Under the pieces are notes generated by a model, which made no database searches, was not told the DNA's origin, and saw only the letters and a list, made by a program, of their open reading frames with translations. The position numbers were made by a program, and so were the translations under genes. A stretch of DNA of 64,000 nucleotides from Laburnicola sp. R22_1 (Eukaryota; Ascomycota; Dothideomycetes; Pleosporales; Didymosphaeriaceae), in NCBI GenBank assembly GCA_014281115.1, contig JACONQ010000019.1, positions 434,001 to 498,000 on the forward strand. Direction: 5' to 3'. Shown here piece by piece: positions 46,538 through 62,162 of the stretch. Positions within the stretch are counted from its first letter, which is position 1; the number at the start of each line of letters is the position of its first letter.

Positions 46538-48528
46538 GGCGTCTGGCTGCACACCAGTGCTCTCACTTCACCTAGAGCCCCAAGCCACGAACAGAGAGCA
46601 AAGCAGGCAGGTACGACGCTTTCACAAACTCTCCGGAAGAATAGCACGCTGGCGGATGGAGACAAGCCCGCGGGAGATGCTGTCTTGGTAGTAGTAGTGG
46701 TAGTACGAGAACAGACCTCGCAATGCCGACAAGACCGAGGAGAGAACTATAACCGCAAAGTTATAGAGCAGAACCTTGAGGGATAGAGGGGGCACAGCTC
46801 TTAAAGAATCCCTCTATCGACCAGGCAGTCCACCCTCTAGGCTTCTCTGGTAGTAGCATCTGCTCACCGTTTGCACTCCACTCTTCTCGCGACCAACTCT
46901 ACCAGGAACCTAGCATCGGCGCATCCATCTGCTGCAAGCACAGACGATGCCGGGTAGGAATGAAGACCGACCCATCCCGCGCAGCGGCGGACAGGGGTCG
47001 AGCGACGTCCGTGTTCGAAGCGGGATCTACATACCGCACAAGGCATGACCATGACAGCCGTTGGGAGTCTTGGGCAGTGTCTAGACAGCCAGGCATTTAG
47101 CATCGAGTCATGCACCAACTGAGATACCGCATTCCCCGATTCGTCGGAGCCCTCAACCCCGCAACGCCCTGCCTCCTGAGGCTTGATGAACGCCCGTGAG
47201 GACGGATGCTATATCCATGAGCTGCAGCAGGAACCTGGCCCACGCTGCTGTTTCCACCGTTTTCTCCAACATGGGAAAGCAAAAGGCAAGAGCGACGTGA
47301 TGATCAGGAAGTCCGTGACAATGTCAGAACTAGAGAGACTATATGAAATGGTCCCGCTCACAAGCTTGTTCACAATCCCATCTCCACCTCCTCTGCTGAG
47401 ATTCAACGTCACCCAGCGAAAAGCAAACAAGTAAACGCGGCACGCGTCAATCTCCCCTAAAAGTGACCTCCCCACACCACTGCAAGGATGCCCACCTTCC
47501 TGCAGAGCCCATCCCACGTGCAGTGTACCCTCACACAACCGTTACAACCTACGACTCACACAAGCCTCCACTTTGACAAGACCTTAGACCACCCGACAAA
47601 CGCCCAGCCACACGCAAGATCCACCGAAAGAAAGGGCCCTCCCACCCCTTCGCGCTGCCCATCATCCCGGTCGTCGGCTCTCTGCATAACGACCTCGAGC
47701 GAATCTAGCGACCGGCATGCCGATTGCAGCACACGCTCCCCACCCAGAATGACATCCTTGTCTACGTGCCCAACGAATGAACATGTCAAGGCTGATGACT
47801 AGCAAGGATCGGGTACGCAAAGGCCGATCCCCGCCTGCGCTGCAGCAAACACTCCTCCCACCAAGCGAACCGAGTTCTCAACTATCTAGCAGAGCCCATC
47901 GTAACTCGATCGATCTCCACGGGCACCAATGCAACGGAGCAGGGCCTCCCCGATCAAAGGACCCCACGTCTCGTAAATCGCTCCGCAACTGCTTCACGTC
48001 CCAGACTATCGCATGCACGTTAGATGACGAGAAACGTCAGAACAGAAAAGTCGCCTCTTTGACAGAACGTCTTGCATGCAAGCCCATGGCCCAAAAGAGC
48101 CATGTAAAAGCCCCACACAGCGCTCGTCCAAACCATCCATTCGCATGCCTACACTTGGCGCAACCGCTCCTCGGACTCACATCACCAGCAAACGCACCTC
48201 TCCCACTTCAGTCATGGACCCACACTGCCAGAGCGCGGTCCGGTGGTGATCTGGAAACAGCTTCGTACAACCACACCATGTACTTTGGATGTCCCGCAGC
48301 CCGCGCGTAATACAGCCGCATCTCCATAGGAAAACGCACTGCAAGCATCACACAGAAAGACGTACGCATCCACTTTCTCCACATCGGGACGTCGATTCCG
48401 TTAACTCTTTCCCAAATAGCCCAGCAAGGGTATATACAAGATAGTCTTACACACACTGTAGCGCCTCCACAAAAATCTCTTTCGCGCATGACATACACCG
48501 CCACCCACCATCTCCCGCCGCACCAGAC
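46538..48528. other. 2.0-kb gene-free interval
   Basis: This lies between the DUF2841 gene start and the ABC transporter stop codon. Frames here (for example 47777-48310 on the plus strand) have no domain, poor composition and no splice logic. It should include the DUF2841 promoter and the transporter 3' UTR. No repeat or RNA gene recognised. Confidence 0.5.
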
Positions 48529-53723
<5,195 letters not shown>

Positions 53724-54139
53724 TGATCAGACGATGGGGACAATGCCGTGCTCTGGGTAGCAGAGACAGGACAAAAGGCAAAAAATGACTCAAAGAGCAG
53801 CGACGTGCGGCCGCTAACGGCTGCGACTTTTGGCTGGAGCTTTGACGGCGGGCACGGGCCGCATACGATGCAGCATGACAAAGCGGGGCAGGCCGTCTAT
53901 TCGATTCGATTGCGGACGACGCGAGACCTAGCTACCTGCACGAGTGCATGCATGTAGACAGCCTTTGGGCTATGGAGTCTGGTGCCTGCACGGCCCAGGG
54001 GATGAAGCATTCCAAGGTTCCATCAAGACACACAGTGAAGTCACACATGTGTAGGTGCACGCGCTGCCCAAGCTTATATCCGGCATGCCAAGCTTATATC
54101 CGAGCAAGCCCGCGGGCAATGCCTACATATCAATGTCTG
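53724..54139. other. Intergenic region upstream of the ABC transporter
   Basis: 416 bp between the transporter start and the stop of the ubiquitin-binding protein gene. A short direct repeat CCAAGCTTATATCC occurs at about 54068-54081 and again near 54089-54102. Otherwise plain promoter/3' UTR sequence. Confidence 0.5.
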
Positions 54140-56702
54140 CTAGCCGCCCTTCTTTTCCACCACCTCGATGCGCTCCGAGGGTCCATCACCCGTCCTTTGT
54201 CTAGTCTCCGCATCAACCATCTGCACATCGTCCGACGTCCCAGCCTGGCGCTCCTGACTCTCCAACACAATATCCATAGGCTCCGCTCCCACAGTCTCGC
54301 TTGACGCATTGCTGGCCATATCCACCCACGCCGCAATCCCGCCATTGACTTCCTGCATCTCTATAGGCACGGCGTCCTCCTCCGTCTCCGTGTTGGGGGT
54401 AAGTGTCGCCGACGAGACTCCCGAATCGCCCTGTCCAAAGAACTCGTCAGCACTCATAAGATTCCAACTATCGTCTCCAGGGGCACCGTTCACCCATTCG
54501 CCAGTTACCCCGTTGCCATCGTTCGCACTGCTTCCCCATGTAGCTTCTGCCTGTGCGAGCTCTTGCTGGAAGTTGGCGTTGTCCTTTTTGATGAACGTTT
54601 CCAGTTTTGCGGATAGTGGGATAGGAATCGCTGAGTTGGCCGCCTCGTTGGCGTAGACAATGAGTGCCTTTTCGCAGTTTGTGCTGACTTCTGTAATCAC
54701 GTCGTCCAGGCTAATCGGGCGTCGGTTAATTTGCGCGCTGTCATCTGTTTGGGAATAGACGTAGTTGAGGTGCCACCACTGCTTGGCAGGCGTTCCACTG
54801 GACGTTTGATCAGGATGACAGATGTAGTGATCCGTAGTAGATGTCGCCACACCACAAAGCTTATAAGTGTGAGCGAACTCGGTTTGAGTAGCGTCATTCG
54901 CCGTATCTAACGCTTGACCGAGTTGGTCTATCGGATAACGGAAAGCTTCTGAGACCTTATCAAGTGTCTCCTGCACTTTCTTCTTTTCCTCTTCCAGATC
55001 TGGTACTTGTTAGCTAGGGTCAATATAGGAGGTACCTCGGACTGACCACACAGTTTGCGTTCAATGTTCCGGTACAAGGACTGGAGCTGAGCAAGGGCCG
55101 CCGCGTCCCTTAAACTCTCCGTCATGGCTTCAGTATCCGAGTCGAACGCCTTCATACTTGTCTTGAGCAGCTTCAAAGTTTCCATCTTCTGTGAGTACTG
55201 AACTTTCTGCGGCGTGTGGTACTTCAACTTCTCCATTTGCGCCTCGAGCGTCGCTATTTGACCACTGTACTGTTTCTTCTCGGCGAACACTTCGTCGACT
55301 GTTGCCCGGTTTTTCTCGAGGTACCTATCCGCGTAGAAAACAGGGGGGATCCTGCAATTCAGCTTGGAGCCTTCCTTGGAGGCGGTGAGCCTTAGGATGA
55401 GCACGTCGCTTATGTCCATTATATGCGCACTTCGACAATCTGAAACAAAAAGTGCATCATCAAGGGCGTCGTACAAAGTGCATTCGACAGAGCCATTCTC
55501 GTGCGCCACCGCAGCGTCCAACACAAAACTTTCTTGTCGTTCGCCACCTGCATCGATGGTAGAGCGGAGAGTTCCGTTCAACTGAGCTGCCGGTACATGT
55601 TTCTGATATGCCCAGCCCCACCTCAGAAGGAATTTAAGTAGATCGTCATCGACATAAGCGGGCTCTTCGGGCGAAAATCGAGGTTCTCGCCAGGCGTCGA
55701 GCTGGAGAAGCGAATCAATGCTAGCATACGCTCTCTCACTTGAGTCCAAAAAGGCCATCAAGCGCTGTGTCTCGTATAGGAGTTCCAACTCTGGAGAAGC
55801 TCCGGGTCCCGCACTGTTGTCGACCGTGATGGACGTGGCAGAAGCGGTTCCTTTCCACCAGTCTTCGCCTCGCCAATAGTTAGACGCGGAGACTTCAGGC
55901 GAGAGCAGCGCATTTCGCAATAGCGGGACAGAATGTAGTATTGTTAACAATGCGGGTAGATAATCCCGGTTCACGAGCGGCTTGAGGAAGCCTGGCTCAT
56001 TGGCGGGGCGGATCTGGTCCAACAAAGGGGCATCAGGAATATACTCGGTACTCTTTGTGGCGGGGACCATGGCCCATGAGGCATATGGGTAGTGGTCTTG
56101 GGTAGCTGGACGGAAGCCAGCAGGACCTGTATTGCCCACAACACCCGACTCTTGACCATTTTCGACGCCTGAATGTACTGTCAGCCCACACTCTCGTTTC
56201 TCCATAAATCTGGGGTGCACGAACTCTGTACTGGTGCGTCGCTCATGTGCGTAGACAGTCCTGAGCGCTGGCTGATTCGTGAGGGCGGCCTAGTGGGTGC
56301 TGCACTGGGACCGCCGCTGTCAGCATAGTCAAAGGACTCTATGTTGAAGGCTAAGTGCCATCGCGTTAGCTTCCACCACAGCGAGCGCACGCAGGAAACG
56401 TACAGGGAAGGTTGGTATTGCCATCGTGCTGGCCATACCTGTCCGCCCCAAAGGCGCTGCCGTCCCAGCCGTCGTTCGACTGCTTCAGCAGCTCTGCAAT
56501 CCCACCCTCGGCTTCAAACAGTTTGTTTACGGCTGTTGCAACGTCGTAATTTGAGATCTTTGGCCCGTCAGCGGAGTCCTGAAGCACAGCGCAGCAGAGA
56601 GGGCCGCACCTTGAGCAGTTGGGCGGCTTCGTCTCTCGTGACGGCTTGACCTGAGATCTCGATGACCTGGACAATGTCTCCCTCGCTGGCATCAAACGCC
56701 AT
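54140..56702 (-). CDS. UBA/UIM-type ubiquitin-binding protein, possibly an inactive USP
   Basis: Five exons (56610-56702, 56404-56578, 56225-56350, 55047-56168, 54140-55005) give 793 aa. The N-terminus is UBA-like (DIVQVIEISGQAVTRDEAAQ; YDVATAVNKLFEAEGGIAEL). The middle begins like filamentous-fungal 'UIM domain' proteins (DHYPYASWAMVPATKSTEYI, ANEPGFLKPLVNRDYLPALL, TILHSVPLLRNALL), the position where a USP domain normally starts. A coiled coil follows (FAEKKQYSGQIATLEAQMEK), then LCGVATSTTDHYICHPDQTS and WWHLNYVYSQTDDSAQINRR, resembling the end of a USP fold. No clear catalytic Cys box or His box is visible. This suggests a degenerate deubiquitinase of the Usp25/28 type that binds ubiquitin; this is inference. 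The first intron would be only 31 nt. Confidence 0.8.
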
Positions 56703-57011
56703 GGCCACGACGGTGCGGCGAGTGGGAGCTCAGCGACGCAGTGTGCGGAGTTGCGCCGGAGGTGGTGCGGGTCCAGCGAGCGAGAGCGAGTGCACGTTGC
56801 GGGGCAAAAGGTGAGGAGGGAGAGCACGGCGGGTGCAGACGCATTACAGAAGAAGGCAGCCTTCTGGGGAAGCAGTGGAGCTCGCAGGAGCGGCGCGCAT
56901 TGCGGTGAAAGCAATTGCGCGCGTTCCACTGTGCAGAAGCTACTGACCGAAAGCATGACGAAGTGTGGGCCCGTGCTTGCCGTCCCAGCAGCCTGAAGCA
57001 AGTATATTCTA
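56703..57011. promoter_or_regulatory. Promoter stub of the ubiquitin-binding protein gene
   Basis: Only 309 bp remain between the start codon and the outermost transposable element, which therefore sits in or just beyond the promoter. It is GC-rich, unlike the element beside it, and the base composition switches sharply at about 57010. Confidence 0.6.
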
Positions 57012-57012
57012 A

Positions 57013-57048
57013 GGCCTGTTTAGTACGCGTGATTTTAAATTGTAATTT
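57013..57048 (+). repeat. Left TIR of outermost element
   Basis: 36 bp beginning GGCCTGTTTAGTACGCG; partner at 62127-62162 with two mismatches. It marks the sharp transition from GC-rich genic DNA to the AT-rich island. Confidence 0.9.
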
Positions 57049-57190
57049 TAACCCTTCTTAAGTAAGGTATATATAAGGGTTTAAAATATACTATTAAAGT
57101 AGTATAGTAAAAAGTATTAATTAGGCTAGTAAATAGGTTTAAGATACCTAGTATTAGGTATAGATTAGGTTAGGATTGTATAGATCTAAG

Positions 57191-57350
57191 ATATGTGGCG
57201 TTAAATTAACTAGCTAGGAGTAGAATAATAAAGACTTTTATTTTAAATAATATAATAAACTAAGTAAAGCCTTTTACTTAGTAAATAAAAAGAGTACTTC
57301 TTTTATTATATTATTTAAAATAAAAGCCTTTATTATTCTACTTCTAGGTA
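57191..57350. repeat. Large nested palindrome in the left arm
   Basis: 57212-57260 pairs with 57301-57350 (AGCTAGGAGTAGAATAATAA against its complement, about 48 bp with few mismatches). The loop holds a second hairpin (ACTAAGTAAA ... TTTACTTAGT, 57259-57282). The first half plus loop (57191-57296) recurs as a direct, diverged copy at 61741-61845. Confidence 0.85.
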
Positions 57351-57551
57351 GATTAATTAACACTATATAACATATTCTATTAGTAGCCCGGACAGATTAG
57401 CCCGCCGGACAGTTTTTCTTGGCAACTTCGAGGTCCCTCATAACTCATTATAGAACACCACCAACGTTACTTCATAGTGACTCATAATAACCTACTATAA
57501 CTTACAATATACCAAGTTACTATTTAATCTACTTTTTACGTCGTGCAGCCT

Positions 57552-57580
57552 CTTTGCGCGGCTGCAGCAGCCGCGCAAAG
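57552..57580. repeat. GC-rich perfect hairpin inside the AT-rich element
   Basis: 14-bp arms CTTTGCGCGGCTGC (57552-57565) and GCAGCCGCGCAAAG (57567-57580) separated by one base. It lies about 170 bp inside the left end of the outer pogo element, between its TIR and the transposase stop codon. Confidence 0.9.
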
Positions 57581-58154
57581 CTAAGGAGTCTTTCTTGGCA
57601 GTACGAACTTACAACAAGACTCCCTATAATATACGATATATTATCTACCATACTATACGTAGGCAATATATAGTATACTTATTATGATTCGCAGTGAAGC
57701 ATACTATATCTTAAGTAGTACTTTATCTAATTTTCAGTCACTGAGTGCGTACTATTGCAAGATGAAGTTAACCCGTCATTTTTGGCCTTATAGTAACCTA
57801 TAATAAAATCACTCTGATTTACTATTAACACTATCTGAAAATAAGCCGCTAAGGGTAACATCTAACTCCTCCTCTATCTCTTTATCTATCTGACAGGTCC
57901 TTGCGTTGTGCCCAGGCTCTCCGCACCTCCCACAGCGGCGTTGTGTTGAGGGACCTGCCTCTCCCTTACTACTACCTCGCGCCCTTTTCGACAACTTCAC
58001 CCCAATAGAAGGGCTTTCTACTCCCAAATCTGCTCTCTAAGCAAAGCCTAGCGTTCCACCTTTCTGAATGCGCTTTCTTTTACGCGTTTTTCGCTTTATT
58101 AGAACCTTAATTTGCTCCTTAAGTTCCTTAATGCGGGTCTCTTAAAGTACACTA

Positions 58155-60252
58155 CCATGTTTCATCACCCGACGATCGGCCCCACCTGACGATCGATTTG
58201 GCGGGGCCCGTGCGTACAACTTTTGAAGCTGTACAACGCAATACAAATTGTATACAGGCTAGATTTTTTGGTGGAGAGCTTTTGAGGGGCATAGGAGACA
58301 ATCGCGATACTTTATTAGGTGCGATAACGCTCAGGGAGCCGTAAAGAGCGACCCCGGCGTGTACGCGCTGGCGTAGGCGCCACATCTACAACAGATGAAA
58401 AGTTGTACTCTACATCCTCCTCATTAATTAAAGGAGGTGTAATAGCCTTCTCCTTGCCCTTACGCGTCACCTTGGAGGTGTTTTGGAGTAGGAGAGGAGC
58501 TTCTTGGATGCCTTTGGGGGCCTTGCTTTTGGTGCCCGAAGCGCCTGGGTTGACGCCAGGGCCTGGGCGCGCTCCTCCTTTTGTATAGCCTTTGTACGCC
58601 TCCGCTCCTCCTGGATAGCCTTCCTCTGCTCCTTCTCTTGCTCCTTAGCCTTTGCCTCCTAATCTTTTTGTGCCTGGCGTTGGCGAGCTTCCTTGACCTT
58701 TGTGGGGGACTAAAACATGGCGCCACTAGCGTAATTTGTAGGTGGTTTAAGCAGTAGAGGCTTTCCTTGCGTAGGGCGCTTCTTCTGGGCTAGCGCTTCT
58801 CGTAAACGCTTATTTTCATGGTTTAGGAGGGCGTTGCGCACTGAAATTGAGTGCATAGTGCGGGAGAGCTGCCGGGACCCCTCAGCGTAAGTATCAGCGA
58901 CAACCTGGCGCAAGAGTCTCTCAATTTTACGCCAATCTGAAGCGCTAAGTACAGAAGAGCTGCTATCGCTTGAGGATGGCCGCTCTGGGTCTATATTATT
59001 AAAGCGCTGAAGGATTACTTGGGGGTTGAAAGGCACTAGGCCAGTGGCCTTAAAGGCGCTGCAGATCGTATTTTCTTGAAAGGAGCACTGCTAGGCCCTC
59101 TCAAACATAGTGAAGAAGTCGCGCTTTGTGACTCTTGAGAGGCCCTGGCACTTATTTAAATACTCAGTAAGTTTAGCAGAGTAGGTAGTGCTGAGAGGCT
59201 TGAATAGCGCGACGTCGAGCGGCTGGAGCGTATGGGTTGAATGAGGTGGATAGATGGCCAGGAGGATCTTATTTTGATCGCAGTAGTTAATAAACTCCAT
59301 TGTAACATGCGATCCATGGCCGTTAAGGAGTAGTAGACGATAATCGCGGCGCGCCTTTGCCTTAGTCTCCCTGTCAAACACCTGTTTGACCCATGCTAGG
59401 CCTAAATCGTTGTTCGTCCATCCACTTGGTGATACTGCAAAGAGAGCTTTGTGTGAGGAGTTGTTAAAATCTTGTAACTAGGTGTCTTGTATATTGTTTG
59501 ACTGCGCTTGATAAATCAAGCAAGGCGTAAGAGAGCTTCTATCAGCGCAAATATATGCCAGCGTCGTAATCTACTTGCGATTGCCGTCCTGGAGCATTTG
59601 TTTAATGCCGCCGCTCTTATAGCGCTGTTGGGAGAAGACACGCTTTATTTTTGACAGCACCCTAATTAGGAAACCCTTCTTATCTATATTGTACATGTGG
59701 CGCTTGTTGACGTTATACTGCTCAATCTTTTTACGTAGGAGCTCGAAATATAGGGCGTACTTGAAGGCAGAGTCGGCGCGTTTACGTGAGGCGTCTATAC
59801 CAGAGGTCCAGTGCGAAAGTAGGTCGACTTTGTGGCGTCGTATAAATCGGTCAACCTAGTTTTTGCCAGCAGGCTTCCTAGCTATTTCTGATGCGAAATT
59901 TCGTATCATCTCCTTTGTAGGGGTAATCCTCGTTCGCAAAGGCCATCAATATATTGTAGAAGCTCAGTTTCCTGTTGGGAGTTGAGGAGGCGCTGGCTGT
60001 CGGCCAGCGCGTCGCGCGTGCCCTGCACCCTGCGATGCCGGCGCGACAACGTATTGCGATCGCAGCTATATTTTTGAGCGACTTTGGTGTAATTAGGCTT
60101 CTCAGAGATGCTTAGCGAGCTCAAATAGTTAAGAGCAGCACTTAATTTGGCCATATTCGTTGTATAGAGCGTTGCAAAAGGTGCCGAAGTTGGGCTGTTG
60201 AGGCGGAAAATCGATCGTCCGGTGGGGCCGATCGTCAGGTGATGAAACACGG
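58155..60252 (-). mobile_element. Inner pogo-type element (2,098 bp) inserted in the outer one
   Basis: TIRs of about 45 bp start CC(A/G)TGTTTCATCACC at 58155 and at 60252 and share GACGATCGGCCCCACC with three mismatches. TA dinucleotides at 58153-58154 and 60253-60254 are the expected mariner-type target duplication. The TIR sequence and the C-terminal domain differ from the outer element, so it is a separate family. Confidence 0.92.
58400..60154 (-). pseudogene. Broken pogo-type transposase of the inner element
   Basis: Start ATG at 60154 (MAKLSAALNYLSSLSISEKP), psq-type HTH (YTKVAQKYSCDRNTLSRRHR) and CENP-B-type HTH (QQETELLQYIDGLCERGLP). A one-base loss in a C run near 59920 shifts the frame. 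Stops follow, for example TAG at 59856-59858. The DDE region is readable downstream (HMYNIDKKGFLIRVL; LLLNGHGSH; YPPHSTHTLQPLDVALFKPL), but the second catalytic Asp is Asn (59322-59324), a G-to-A type change. After a helical region (RKIERLLRQVVADTYAEGSR) there is a K/E/R/Q-rich tail in place of a zinc knuckle. Not functional. The end of the frame near 58400 is approximate. Confidence 0.82.
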
Positions 60253-61740
60253 TATAGTAGAGCATAAGTTCAGCACCTTTTATAAGCTGTAAGTAGCTTA
60301 ATTTAGCATCGGATGGAGACCGAATAAAAGAGTCGCGTACGAGCTTTGACTGGGATCCAAACTCAAGGGTATTGCTTGGGGTCCTGGCTTGCCATGGTGT
60401 ATCTGGTGGGGTACCCTGAGGTGGAGTGTAAATACGCACATTAAGGCGATCTACTACCACTAACGTATTTAAAGGAACAAGCCTAGAGGCCTTAAAGGCT
60501 TTCTTGCAGTTTTCTAGTGTAAACATATTAAAAAACGCGTCGCGAAAGGCTGGTAGGAAGCCCTCTTTGTCGATATAAAAGACGCGTCGGCGCGCCAAGT
60601 CCCGCACGCGCTGGGAGTACTTTAGCTTTAGTGGCGCGAAACAGACTATATTAAGCAGCTAGAGGATATGAGATAAGTGCGCTGGCATATAGAGTGTTAG
60701 GATCTTCTGTTCTAGGCAATAATCCTTAAAATCCTAGGAGTGGTGGCTCTTATGGCCGTCTAGAATAAGTAACCTCTATAACCCCACTATGCGCGGCCTT
60801 GTATACGCGTTAAAGTGCTTTAACTACGCGACTCTAAGCTCGTTGTTAGTCCAGCCGGTCTTAGAGACTGAGAGCTTCCAATCGCGGGGGATACTAGTCT
60901 CCTTATACCACGCTGAGATGTGGACTCGCCCTTTATAGATAATAAAGGGCGGGGCAGCATACCTAGCAGCGCAAATACTCTAAATTACTATAACCTACTC
61001 GCGGTTGCCTGGCTGAACAAGCGTAGGTTAAGAACGTCTTTCTAAACCAGTTACAACCTTTATTAAGCCAATAACTCCTATTTAGAAGCCTGTCTTATCG
61101 AAGTTATAGATATCTTTATCCTACACTCCATACTTGGCTTTTGTGTCCTCTACTAGCTAAAACCACGCGTTTATAACCTCTAGATCTTCCTATTGTATCC
61201 TCTATTAGTCCTTCGCTCAATTAAAAGCTATTTTAAGCTTAGGTACGCGCTTTACAAAGCGCTGAGCCTAGCATTGTCCTATAGGGTCTCTATGCCGCAC
61301 AGCTAGTAGTTTGTTGGCTATATCTTCCACCTTACCTAGCTAGGGTGCAAATCCTCGCGAATCTAGGTTGAGGATATACTATATGAGCGTCTGCTCTTCA
61401 GTTGCGGTAAGCTTTGCCATGCCTAATTGTGTATCTGCTTGGGCGGTAATTCTGTTGATTCGATTGCTTAGTGTAGACTTTAGAATATTATATGCTGTAG
61501 CAGCGCGTCGCAGGCTTGAAATTTGCTTATTCTGATAGGCGTGAAGGGCAAGCTTAATTCTGCCTTCTTGATTAGATAATAACGCGTCGTGTTGTTAAGA
61601 CATTATAATTTATAGTGAAGTGTTGTGGTCTTGGCAAAAACTGTCTGGCAGACTAATCTGTCCGGGCTACTGATAGAATATGTTATAAAAAGAGTATAAA
61701 AAAGTAATTATAAAAAGAATAGAATTATAGTAAAGATTAT

Positions 61741-61845
61741 ATATGTGTTATTAAATTAACTACCTAGGGGTAGAATAACAAAGGCTTTCATCTTAAATAA
61801 TATAATAAAAAATCCAAAGCCTCCTACTTCGTAATTAAAAAGAGC
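61741..61845. repeat. Diverged direct copy of the left-arm palindrome half
   Basis: About 100 bp matching 57191-57296 in direct orientation (TTAAATTAACTA ... CTTAAATAATATAATAA). It belongs to the outermost element's right arm. Confidence 0.75.
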
Positions 61846-62126
61846 GTAAAAAAGGTAATATAATTATAAAAAAAGCGCGTTCGAACTGCTAAGCGAGCTT
61901 AGCGATCTTGGCGCGCATAGCTCCCATATGCAAAGTTTTCACGAAGTAAAGATTATAAGAATAGCTTTTAAGTTATTTTTTATATAGTCTTTATAATTTT
62001 AGCTATATAAAAATATGCTTAGTAATAACTACTAAATTAAAATTAGCACTAGTAAAAATAAAACCACTAGTAAAAAATAGTTAAATTATTTATTAATTTA
62101 TTAATTTATAATAGCAAACCTAGGCG

Positions 62127-62162
62127 AAATTACAATTTGAAATCACGCCTACTAAACAGGCC
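62127..62162 (-). repeat. Right TIR of outermost element
   Basis: Reverse complement begins GGCCTGTTTAGTAGGCG; 34 of 36 bases match the left TIR at 57013-57048. Confidence 0.9.

Larger units (their letters stand above)
57809..61603 (-). pseudogene. Broken pogo-type transposase of the outer element
   Basis: Reading down from ATG 61603: a psq-type helix-turn-helix (GRIKLALHAYQNKQISSLRR), a CENP-B-type HTH beginning MAKLTATEEQTLI, then the DDE core. The core has IYNFDKTGF-like and LLILDGHKSHHS, so the second Asp is kept. A clean stretch follows (FFNMFTLENCKKAFKASRLV, at about 60530) up to LIKGAELMLYY, where the inner element interrupts it. The C-terminus resumes at 58152 with a basic helix and ends with a CCHC zinc knuckle (CGRCGEPGHNARTC, about 57900), stopping at 57809. 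Many in-frame stops (for example TAA at 61595-61597 and TAG at 61379-61381) fit CAA/CAG to TAA/TAG changes, as RIP produces. Not functional. Confidence 0.85.
57382..61671 (-). mobile_element. Outer Fot/pogo-type (Tc1-mariner) element, split by an insertion
   Basis: TIRs begin AGTAGCCCGGACAGATTAG at 57382 and at 61671 (reverse complement), about 36 bp with a few transitions. Subtracting the inner insertion leaves about 2.19 kb, the usual Fot1 size. The flanks just outside also match in inverted orientation (CTAT), because they lie in the palindromic arms of the host element, so the TA duplication cannot be separated cleanly. Confidence 0.88.

Noticed and set aside
47777..48310. 177-codon plus-strand frame
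   Set aside because: Composition is arbitrary (scattered His/Pro/Ser), there are no splice signals, and it overlaps the probable 3' UTR of the ABC transporter.
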